DNA from: S015-6 sp964384945
GTDB lineage: Bacteria; Desulfobacterota; DSWW01
Length of the DNA stretch: 25,936 bases
Direction: 5' to 3'
NCBI GenBank assembly: GCA_964384945.1
Contig: CAYLMK010000041.1
Location: 1-25,936, forward strand
The position numbers were made by a program, and so were the translations under genes. Positions within the stretch are counted from its first letter, which is position 1. Each line of letters opens with the position of its first letter. Below the pieces are notes generated by a model. The model was given only the letters and a program-made list of their open reading frames with translations. It was not told the DNA's origin and did not search any database. Shown in pieces: positions 7,554-15,381 of the stretch.

Positions 7554-9551
7554 ATGAAACTTGTGACCTTTGAAAATGCCCTGGGGCAGCAGAGGCTTGG
7601 AGCGCTCTACAACGCGGACTCGACGATTGTTGATCTGGCCGTTGCCTACGAGGATATGACCGGTGAGCGCACATCGCATTTGAACAGCATGCAGAACCTC
7701 ATAGAGGGAGAAGATACTGCCCTGGAGAGTGCTTCAAAGTCATTGCAGTATGCAATAGACAAGAACATCAGAAGCGCTTGCATTGAAAAGAGCCAGGTCA
7801 AATTGTTGGCGCCGCTCCCCTGTCCTGCCCAGATGAGGGATTTCTTGTGCTTCAAGGAGCACCTGTTGAACATCCAGGCAGCGGCCGGGGCGGTGGCAGG
7901 CCGGAAAGCCGGCCAAGGCCAAGCTGCCGACTCGGCAACCAAGATGATCAAGACGATGGATCAGATCCCCATCTACTACAAATGCAACCGTTTCGGCGTA
8001 ATCGGGCCGGACGCGGATATCGTCTGGCCGGACTACTCTTCGCTGCTGGACTATGAAATGGAATTCGCGGCGGTGATCGGCAAGAAAGCCAAGGATGTAC
8101 CTCGTGAAAAGGCGCAGGAATACATCTTCGGGTACACGATATTCAACGACATAAGTGCACGGGATTATCTAATGATGGAAATGCCCGGCATGTTGGGTCC
8201 GTGTAAGGGAAAGGACTTCGATACAGGGACCGTCATCGGCCCTTGTATCGTCACGGCCGATGAAATCGACCCGGACAATGTGGCCATGATCGTCCGTATA
8301 AACGGGGAGGAAGTCTCAAGGGGAAGTTCCCGTGACATGTATCACAAGTTTGAAGACTGCATAGAGCATGTGACCCGGAATGAATCACTCCATCCCGGGG
8401 AATTGATTGGCTCCGGGACCGTCGGCATGGGATCGGGATTCGAGAGGTTTTCCTTTCTCTCACCGGGCGACGTCATCGAACTGGAGGTGGAAGGGATAGG
8501 CGTCTTGAGAAACCGGGTCGTTCCCGGCCCGGAAAGACGAAACCCGAATCCAATCAAGACCGACCCTTCGGTAAAAGGAGAATGGAGCGATATTGGCCTC
8601 AAGAAGTGGCCGTTTGAAAAAGGCCTGCATAAGATCACCGATGGCATCCATGCCTGGTTAGCACCAGACGGTTCCTGGGGTCTCAGCAATGCAGGACTCG
8701 TGACTGACGGGAACCGGTCGCTTCTGATCGATACCCTTTACGATCTCAAATTGACCGGAGAGATGTTGCAGGCGATGAAGGAAGCGGCGCCCGAAGCTGC
8801 TTCACAGATCAATACCCTGGTCAATACGCATGGAGACGGGGATCACTGGTTTGGAAACGAACTGTTGAAGGAAGCGGAGATTATCGCATCAACACAGGCG
8901 GCTGAGCATATGCGGGCAATGGGCCCGCCAATGATGAGCCTGTTGGTGAATTTGTTGGCCAAAGCACCGACCGCCCTTGGCAGGATGGTGAACAAAGCTT
9001 TTGCCAAATATCGTTTTGAAGGGATTACCCCCACTTATCCCACAACATTGGTGGACGACAGAGCAACGCTCGAAATAGGCCGCAAGAAGGTGGAGTTGAT
9101 TGTTGTCGGTCCTGCACATACCCAGGGGGACATGCTGGTATATGTTCCCGAGGACCGTGTTCTCTTTAGTGGGGATATCGTGTTTGCCGGTGGAACGCCC
9201 GTAGTACACAGCGGTCCCATCGGTAGATATATCGATGCGCTGAAAGCCATTCTGGAAATGGATGTGGAGGTGATCGTGCCGGGGCACGGCCCCATCACCG
9301 ACAAACGCGGGGCGAGCGCCATGATCGCCTATCTGGAATACATCCGACAGGAAGCCAACAAACGATTCGGGGCAGGGATGACCATTCTGAAGACAACCCG
9401 GGATATCGATCTGAAGGAATTTGAGGGATGGCATGATCCGGACCGACTCGTCTTCAACGTCATTGCCGCCTACAGGGAGTATTCCGGGTTCACTGAAGAA
9501 GGGTTCCCCACGGAAAAGCTCTTCTTGCTGTCCGAAGTCGGCGATTATTGA
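7554..9551 (+). CDS. Fusion protein: fumarylacetoacetate hydrolase-family domain plus metallo-beta-lactamase-fold domain
   Basis: A 665-residue two-domain cytoplasmic protein with no signal peptide. Residues about 1-325 form a FAH-family domain: the metal ligands DYEMEF (E168 and E170) and FNDISARD (D199), then GKDFDTGTVIGPCI and GSGTVGMGSGFER. This family cleaves C-C bonds or decarboxylates/hydrates beta-diketo acids using Mg or Mn. Residues about 345-665 form an MBL-fold hydrolase: NTHGDGDHWFGN at 424-435, H522 in VGPAHTQGD, D541 in FSGD, and H578 in PGHG. The second histidine of the usual HxHxDH motif is aspartate (D428). The frame is continuous through a linker rich in K, P and W, so this is a real fusion, not a sequencing join. 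GGAGGAG precedes the ATG. It lies between the DUF1329 and ligase genes and probably acts on the CoA- or free-acid intermediate. Confidence 0.88.
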   Translation: MKLVTFENALGQQRLGALYNADSTIVDLAVAYEDMTGERTSHLNSMQNLIEGEDTALESASKSLQYAIDKNIRSACIEKSQVKLLAPLPCPAQMRDFLCFKEHLLNIQAAAGAVAGRKAGQGQAADSATKMIKTMDQIPIYYKCNRFGVIGPDADIVWPDYSSLLDYEMEFAAVIGKKAKDVPREKAQEYIFGYTIFNDISARDYLMMEMPGMLGPCKGKDFDTGTVIGPCIVTADEIDPDNVAMIVRINGEEVSRGSSRDMYHKFEDCIEHVTRNESLHPGELIGSGTVGMGSGFERFSFLSPGDVIELEVEGIGVLRNRVVPGPERRNPNPIKTDPSVKGEWSDIGLKKWPFEKGLHKITDGIHAWLAPDGSWGLSNAGLVTDGNRSLLIDTLYDLKLTGEMLQAMKEAAPEAASQINTLVNTHGDGDHWFGNELLKEAEIIASTQAAEHMRAMGPPMMSLLVNLLAKAPTALGRMVNKAFAKYRFEGITPTYPTTLVDDRATLEIGRKKVELIVVGPAHTQGDMLVYVPEDRVLFSGDIVFAGGTPVVHSGPIGRYIDALKAILEMDVEVIVPGHGPITDKRGASAMIAYLEYIRQEANKRFGAGMTILKTTRDIDLKEFEGWHDPDRLVFNVIAAYREYSGFTEEGFPTEKLFLLSEVGDY

Positions 9552-9573
9552 AATGTGCATGCCGGGGTAGACT

Positions 9574-11112
9574 ATGAATCTGGCAAATCTGCTGTTTTCC
9601 GCTGCAGAAACGCTCGGAAGCCGGCCGGCTGTGAGCCTCGGAACCGAGCTACATCAACGTTACAGCGAATTGGCCGAGCGGACTGCCTTGTTGGCTGCCG
9701 GACTTTCAGACCTGTTCGGGCTGAGAAGAGGAGATCATGCGGCTCTGATCATGAAGAATTGCCCGCAGTGCTTCGAGATACTGTTCGGCCTGTGGACCGC
9801 GGGCATGGTTCCGGTTCCCATCAATGCCAAGCTGCATCAAAAAGAATTCGGCTATATCCTGGACCATTCGCAGAGCAGACTGTGCTTCTGTTCACCCGAC
9901 TTGACCGATATCCTGGCTCCCCTGGTGGCGGACATAGAGACCCTGGAGGCTCTCATTCCAGTAGACCAACCGGACTATGAAGATCTCTTCAGGGGAAAGA
10001 ACGGAAGAGCGCCAATCGACGTTTCTCCCCACGAATTGGCCTGGCTGTTCTATACATCGGGAACAACAGGCCGGCCAAAAGGTGCGATGCTGACCCACCG
10101 CAACCTGGAAGTCATGTGGGAATCCTACCTGAAAGATATTGATGAGATTACCTCAGAGGATTGCATCATCCACGCAGCACCTCTTTCCCATGGTTCCGGA
10201 ATGTACGTTTTGCCCCACGTGGCAAGAGGGGCCAACAATATCATTCCGGCATCAGGCGGTTTCGACACCGCGGAAACCATTGACCTGGTCAATTTCTACC
10301 AGGGGTGTTCATTCTTCTTCGCGCCGACCATGGTCCACCGCCTGATTCACGACCCCAAGATAGAAAGCCTCAACATGGACCACCTGAAGAACCTGGTTTA
10401 CGGAGGCGGACCGATGTACTTGGAGGACCTGACAAGAGCGCTGGATATCCTCGGCCCAAAACTGAGCCAGATCTACGGGCAGGGAGAAGCGCCCATGACC
10501 ATCACAGGATTGAGCCGGACCATGCATGAAGCCAGTGACGACCCGTCCTATATCGACCGCCTGAAATCCGCGGGTGTTCCTCGTACCGGGGTAGAAGTGC
10601 GCGTATTTGATGATGACGACCTTGAAGTGCCGATCGGAGATATCGGTGAGGTGGTATGCCGGGGTGAGATTGTCATGGCCGGGTACTGGCGCGACCCGCA
10701 AGCCACGGCGGAGGCGATGCGAAAGGGCTGGCTGCATACGGGTGATTTGGGAAGGATGGATTCACAGGGGTTCCTGACCCTGAAGGATCGTTCCAAGGAT
10801 ATGATTATCTCCGGTGGTACCAACATCTACCCGAGGGAAATCGAAGAGATTCTCTTGAAACATGACGATGTTCTGGAGGTCTCTGTTATCGGAAGACCTC
10901 ACCCGGATTGGGGCGAGGAGGTGATCGCGTTTATTGTGCCGAAATCCGGACACTCGGTATCCACAGACGAATTGAATGCCCTCTGTCTTGATCACATCGC
11001 TCGCTTCAAACGCCCCAAGGCCTATCGTTTTGTGGATTCCCTCCCCAAGAGCAATACAGGCAAGGTTTTGAAAACTGAACTGCGTCTGCTGGTGAACGAA
11101 GATCAAGGGTAA
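9574..11112 (+). CDS. AMP-forming acyl-CoA synthetase / class-I acid-CoA ligase
   Basis: A 512-residue ANL-superfamily ligase that activates a carboxylic acid with ATP to an acyl-AMP, then to the CoA thioester. The P-loop-like motif YTSGTTGRPKG is at 160-170. The A8 region runs from HTGD (D391) through DRSKDMIISGGTNIYPREIE, and the adenylation lysine is K497 in SNTGKVLKTELR. Length and motif spacing are normal. The start at 9574 is the first possible one, because a TAG codon lies 6 nt before it in frame. The ribosome-binding site is weak. It follows the FAH-MBL gene by 22 bp and should be co-translated. The closest functional classes are fatty-acid, cinnamate/benzoate or steroid-acid ligases; sequence alone does not decide. 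The stop codon is followed at once by the IS66 remnant. Confidence 0.9.
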   Translation: MNLANLLFSAAETLGSRPAVSLGTELHQRYSELAERTALLAAGLSDLFGLRRGDHAALIMKNCPQCFEILFGLWTAGMVPVPINAKLHQKEFGYILDHSQSRLCFCSPDLTDILAPLVADIETLEALIPVDQPDYEDLFRGKNGRAPIDVSPHELAWLFYTSGTTGRPKGAMLTHRNLEVMWESYLKDIDEITSEDCIIHAAPLSHGSGMYVLPHVARGANNIIPASGGFDTAETIDLVNFYQGCSFFFAPTMVHRLIHDPKIESLNMDHLKNLVYGGGPMYLEDLTRALDILGPKLSQIYGQGEAPMTITGLSRTMHEASDDPSYIDRLKSAGVPRTGVEVRVFDDDDLEVPIGDIGEVVCRGEIVMAGYWRDPQATAEAMRKGWLHTGDLGRMDSQGFLTLKDRSKDMIISGGTNIYPREIEEILLKHDDVLEVSVIGRPHPDWGEEVIAFIVPKSGHSVSTDELNALCLDHIARFKRPKAYRFVDSLPKSNTGKVLKTELRLLVNEDQG

Positions 11113-11134
11113 CTCTTTAGCCGATGGCAGTGGA

Positions 11135-11700
11135 TCATTGAGGTAGCGGGGGGAGGGAGCCGGTTTCGATATAGGTTTTCAGGGCGGAGGTGATGGTTTC
11201 CAGAGGGTCGTGGCCTCTGAGCTTGAGGGTTCGATAGATTGACATCAGGAGAGCCTGCACGTTTGCCCCCCGCTCGCATCGGTTTCCGTGGGAGTTTTTC
11301 CGGATGATGACTGCGGGGCGGATTTCCCTTTCTCCGTGGTTATTGTCTGCAGGGATATCGGCCTCCAGGAAGGTGAGGATATCCTCTCGGTGCTTGTCGA
11401 GGCGTGCGACCAGGCGTTTGCAGTCCGGATCGTTGTAAGAAGAAGCGAGGATATGGTCGAGCCTTTCATGCAGGCGAAGCAAACGGTTGGTACGGTCCGC
11501 CTCGCCCAGGGCGTCATTCTTGTCCAGGCGCAAGGCGTCACGGAGGAACCGGGTCATCTTCTTTCGGAAGGCGAGCCACTCGGGGGAGATCGCCTACAAG
11601 CGCTGGAAGTGGGTGGAGAGGCGCCTGAAGTGAGTGGCCGCCCAACAACCACAAACCGTGACAAATTCATTGGGCGCTACACCATTGCAGGAGGGTCAGG
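11135..11700 (-). mobile_element. Truncated IS66-family transposase (TnpC C-terminal part)
   Basis: The open part at 11135-11557 encodes 140 residues with the typical IS66 TnpC end: a helical stretch, then DNNHGEREIRPAVIIRK (the catalytic-Glu region of the DDE core), GANVQALLMSIYRTLKLRG and a closing ETGSLPPLP. Upstream in the same frame it continues as AISPEWLAFRKK after a TAG at 11594-11596, and beyond that GCWAATHFRR, a decayed version of the GCWAHARRKF motif. The first two DDE aspartates, the accessory tnpA/tnpB genes and a clear terminal repeat are absent. A GTAA at 11109-11112, overlapping the ligase stop, could be one IS66-type end, but this is speculative. The 5' edge touches the end of the broken toxin gene. 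Confidence 0.8.
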
Positions 11701-11707
11701 CGCCTCA

Positions 11708-12042
11708 TCAGCAGGGAGAAGCCAGTCCGACCGCAATAGCTAGCGCTCGATTCAGTTCCTCGATCTTTGCCGGAGGCAGCGTTCCCATGAAGTGAGTCAG
11801 GGAGGTCTTTGGTATACTGATCAGCTCGTCGCAGTGTATGCTGCTTTCATGTTTGAGTCCTTGGTCGGTTCCGATCCCACCCGAGTCGAGAGCGCGTCGA
11901 AGGACGAATAGACAGGAGCGCAGATCACTGTCTTGAAGCGGGAATCAATGAGGACCTGGCGACTGACCACGACGAAAACCCGATATCGCTTCGGGTCGAG
12001 TGATGAAGGCTTGTAGACCCGGTACAATTCTCCCCGTCTCAT
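11708..12042 (-). pseudogene. MazF/PemK-type mRNA interferase toxin, frameshifted
   Basis: The gene starts as MRRGELYRVYKPSSLDPKRY (GTP-loop-free MazF N-terminus), then VFVVVSRQVLIDSRFKTVIC and PVYSS. After LSTRVG the frame is lost. Shifting by one base near 11875-11880 restores GTDQGLKHESSIHCDELISI and PKTSLTHFMGTL, exactly the expected MazF C-terminal half, ending at a TGA at 11708-11710. With one base restored the protein would be 111 residues, the normal length. The unshifted frame stops after 73 residues without the CDEL/SIPK part, so the toxin should be inactive. The ATG overlaps the antitoxin stop by 4 nt. A single-base assembly error at GTGGG is the alternative. Confidence 0.82.
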
Positions 12043-12269
12043 GCGTCCACCTGATAGGAGAGGACATCCTCGGCCTCCTCGTTGAGAGCGTCTGCGCGTC
12101 TGTTGAGGATGTCCAGGTCCCGCAAATCCTGCTGTCGCCTCGCCTGAGCAGCAAGGAATTCGCGGATCGCCCTTTCGATCAGGGTCGATCGATTGCCGTA
12201 CTGGCTGGCCAGTGCGTCCATGTGTTGCACGAGATCTCTTGGTAGAGCTATAGAAGTCTTTACTTTCAT
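12039..12269 (-). CDS. Ribbon-helix-helix antitoxin (CopG/MazE-like)
   Basis: A 76-residue protein with a beta strand MKVKTSIALP, a first helix, and the RHH second-helix motif NRSTLIERAIREFL, followed by a long charged C-terminal tail (about 48-76) that would wrap the toxin. It is translationally coupled to the MazF-like gene through an ATGA overlap (12039-12042). RHH antitoxins repress their own operon, and an inverted repeat in the promoter at 12332-12352 fits that. The antitoxin looks intact although its toxin is broken, as is common once the toxin has been lost. Confidence 0.85.
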   Translation of the reverse strand: MKVKTSIALPRDLVQHMDALASQYGNRSTLIERAIREFLAAQARRQQDLRDLDILNRRADALNEEAEDVLSYQVDA

Positions 12270-12329
12270 TAGGATTTCCTCACTTCCCCTCCTTCAGGCA
12301 CCGTCCGTTTTGCAAGGAAGCGAAATACC

Positions 12330-12357
12330 AATATACCTCGACATGTGGTATAGTCAC
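12330..12357 (-). promoter_or_regulatory. Promoter of the toxin-antitoxin operon with embedded operator palindrome
   Basis: On the - strand a -10 TATATT (12330-12335) lies 16 bp from a weak -35 GTGACT (12352-12357). The inverted repeat TATACC-N9-GGTATA (12332-12352) spans this promoter, and a third half-site ATACC is at 12325-12329. An RHH repressor bound here would block RNA polymerase, the usual autoregulation of such operons. The antitoxin ATG is about 60 nt further on. Confidence 0.5.
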
Positions 12358-12623
12358 ACCGCGGCTCTGGAGATTTGTCAAACACAGAAACCGGAGGCAA
12401 TGTCGGCCCAGGGGTTGGTCTTGGCATTACCGGCGGTTGCACGAGGACCGCTCGTGAACTCGCGGCCTGTGAGCCGCCACGTTGGAACAGACCGCCGCTC
12501 TTCGAGGCCCCTTGTGTGACGGTAGTAGGGCCATTCCGCATCACGAAGACAGAACATTCCGGCCCACACCCATCGAAGAACCCACGGGATCCATCGGCAG
12601 GCGCGGTTCGGGCCGGTCCCGCC
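12358..12623. other. Intergenic region between TA operon and formate dehydrogenase operon end
   Basis: About 265 bp between the TA promoter and the stop codon of the formate dehydrogenase gene. Several short open frames cross it on both strands, but none shows a recognisable domain, a good ribosome-binding site or a conserved-looking pattern. The boundary between lower-GC and high-GC sequence falls around here. No terminator with a T-run was seen after the dehydrogenase gene. Confidence 0.4.
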
Positions 12624-15365
12624 TCAGGGCGCCGCGGCAGCAGCGGCCTCCCCCGAGACGCGCTCCGGAGCCGCGACAGGCTCGATCCTCACGGCGCAGA
12701 CCTTGAATTCCGGGATCTTGCCGATCGGATCCAGCGCGGCGTGGGTCAGCCGGTTGGCCGCCGCCTCGAAGAAGTGGAACGGAATGAAGACGCTTCCCGG
12801 CATGGACCGATCCGTGACCTGGGCCGCAATCTCGATCGAGCCCCGGCGGGAGGAAACCCGCACGACCTGCTGATCCGCGATGCCCAGCGCCGAGGCATCC
12901 CTCTCGTGAATCTCCACGTATCCCTGCGGGTACCGGAACTGGAGCCCTTCGCAGCGGCCGGTCATCGATGCGGTGTGGTACTGATAGAGGACCCGGCCGG
13001 TCGTGAGCATGAGCGGGTATTCCTTGTCCGGCAGTTCCGCGGCCGGGATGTACTCGATCGCGTGGAAGAGCCCCTTGCCCCGGGTGAAGCGGTCCCGGTG
13101 CAGAAAGCGCGTCCCCGGATGCTCCACGTTCGGGCAGGGCCACTGGAGCCCCTCCTTGTCGATCCGCGCGTAGGTGATGCCCGCGTAGCTCGGCGTGAGC
13201 CTGCGGATCTCCTCGAAGATGTCCTCGGCCGAGCCGTAGCGCATGGGAAAGCCCATCCGGGTAGCCAGGTCCGCCAGGATCTCCCAGTCGGCGCGGGCCC
13301 AGCCGACGGGCTCGACCGCCTTGCGGACCCGCTGCACCCGCCTCTCGGTGTTCGTGAAGGTGCCGTCCTTCTCCGCGAACGTCACGGCGGGCAGCACGAC
13401 ATCCGCCAGCCGGGCCGTCTCGGTCAGGAAGATGTCCTGCACCACCAGAAAATCCAGATGCTTCAGGGACGCCTCCACATGGGTCAGGTCCGGGTCGCTC
13501 ACCATGGGGTTCTCGCCCATGATGTAGAGCCCCTTGATCTTTCCCGCGTGGGCCGCGTTCATGATCTCGACGATCGTTAGGCCCGGCTTGTCGGGAAGGG
13601 AGACGCCCCAGGCCTCTTCGAACTTCTTCTGCGCGTCCGGGTCCCCGACCTTCTGGTACCCCGTGTACACGTTCGGCAGGGCGCCCACGTCGCAGGCCCC
13701 CTGCACGTTGTTCTGCCCGCGCAGCGGGTTCACTCCGCCGCTCTCGATGCCCACGTTGCCGCAGAGCATGGCCAGGTTGGCCAGGCACTTCACGTTGTCC
13801 GTGCCCGTGATGTGCTGGGTGATGCCCATGGCGTAGCAGATGGAGGCCTTCTTCGCGGATGCGTACAACCGCGCGGCGGCCGCCAGGTCCGCGGCCGGAA
13901 TGCCGGAAATCTCTTCCACATACTTGGGCGTGTACTTCTTCACGACCTGCTGCAGGGCCTCGAAGCCTTCGGTCCGCTCTTCCACGTACGACTTGTCGTA
14001 GAGGCCCTCCTCGATGATCACGTGCATCATGCCGTTCAGCCAGGCCACGTCGGAGCCTGACCTCTGCCGGAGCCAGATCGTGGCGAACCGAGTCATGTCG
14101 ATCGCCCTCGGGTCGACCACGATGAGCTTCGTGCCGTTCCGCAGGATCCCGCGCTTCATATACGTGGAAATCACCGGGTGGTTCTCCGTGGGGTTGCTCC
14201 CGGTGAGCAGGATCACGTCCGCGTGCTCGAGCTCCGCGATGGAATTCGTCATGGCGCCACTTCCGAACGATGCGGCCAGACCGGCCACGGTGACGGAGTG
14301 TCAGAGACGTGCGCAGTGGTCCACGTTCTGTGTGCCGAGGACCCCGCGCATGAATTTCATGAAAAGGTAGTTTTCTTCGTTCGTGCAACGCGCCGAGGAG
14401 AACCCCGCCAGCGCCCCCGGGCCGTGCTCCTCCTTGATCTCCCCGAGCTTGGCGGCCACCCGCCTGAGCGCCTCGTCCCAGCTCGCCTCCCGGAAAGAAT
14501 CCCCTTCCCGGATCAGAGGGGCGGTCAGGCGGTCCGGGTGGTGGATGAAGTCATAGCCGAAACGGCCCTTGACGCAAAGGCTCCCCCGGTTCGCCTCCGC
14601 CTCCTCGTCCCCGGTCACCCGGACGACGCGGCCGTTGATCGTGTGGAGGTTGACGACACATCCGGTGCCGCAGTACGTGCACACCGATCGAACGGTCTTC
14701 TCCTCAAAGGCCTTGCCGAAGGGCATCCTCTGCTTCTCGGAGATGGCGCCCACCGGGCAGAGCTGCACGCACTCGCCGCAGAAGACGCACGCGGAATCCG
14801 CGTAGTCCGCGTCCCCGCCGGTGACGATCTTCGTGTGAGGGCCCCGGAACCCGAATTGAATGACCTGGTTGACCTGCACCTCCTGGCAGCCCCGCACGCA
14901 GCGGCCGCACAGGACGCACTTGTTCAGGTCCCGCACGATCATGGGGTTGGAGTGATCGAAAGGCCACTCGGGCGGCTGGATGGGGAAACGGGGATGCTCG
15001 ATCTCCAGCTCGTAGGCGAGATCTTGCAGCTCGCAGCGCCCGTTGGAGGCGCAGTTCGGGCAATCGTGGTTCCCGCTGGCCAGAAGGAGCTCCACGCTCA
15101 GCCTGCGGGCCGCCATCACCCGGTCGCTCCGGGTGTGCACGACCATGCCGTCCCGGTCCGTCGGCGTGGCGCAGGCCGGCATCAGGGCCCGGCCTCCCTC
15201 CACCTCGACGACGCAGACACGGCATGCGCCGGTGCTCCGCAAGCGCGGATGATAGCAGAGAGACGGGATGCGGATCCCGTTCGCGCGGGCCACTTCCAGA
15301 ATGTACTGGCCCTCGGCCGCCGCACACTCTTGACCGTCGATCGTGATCTTCAGTTGTCTGCTCAT
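12624..15365 (-). CDS. fdhA: Formate dehydrogenase catalytic (alpha) subunit, selenocysteine-containing, NAD-linked type
   Basis: A 913-residue molybdo- or tungstopterin enzyme that oxidises formate to CO2 (or the reverse). The N-terminus is NuoG-like: a [2Fe-2S] ferredoxin domain (C37, C48, C51, C65), a His/Cys cluster site (H100, C102, C105, C111), and two [4Fe-4S] motifs (CVLCGRC, CVFCGEC). The catalytic domain opens with CTYCGTGC (C229-C236) for its own [4Fe-4S] cluster. The in-frame TGA at 14301-14303 sits in DHCARL-U-HSVTVAGL, exactly where family members carry Sec or Cys followed by the catalytic His. A SECIS hairpin follows, so residue 355 is selenocysteine and the two apparent open frames are one gene. 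The ATG at 15365 is preferred over an upstream GTG because AGAAGAGG lies just ahead of it. It is the last gene of the NuoE-NuoF-FdhA operon, 16 bp after NuoF. Confidence 0.95.
14274..14303 (-). promoter_or_regulatory. Bacterial SECIS element and UGA (Sec) codon within fdhA
   Basis: The UGA is at 14303-14301. Eighteen bases further on, the loop GGTCT (14282-14278) is flanked by GGCC on both sides (14286-14283 and 14277-14274), forming a short closed hairpin. The E. coli fdhF SECIS has the same GGUCU loop at the same 18-nt distance from its UGA. SelB binds this loop to bring Sec-tRNA to the ribosome. The lower part of the stem is weaker and not fully resolved by eye. Confidence 0.85.
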
Positions 15366-15381
15366 CCTGTACACCTCTTCT

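Noticed and set aside
11109..11134. IS66 terminal inverted repeat next to the ligase stop
   Set aside because: Only GTAA matches; there is no second end in the window for comparison, and the gap to the transposase stop is short for this family.
14301..14303. Nonsense mutation splitting fdhA
   Set aside because: The TGA falls at the known Sec/Cys position and is followed by a SECIS hairpin, so it is a selenocysteine codon.
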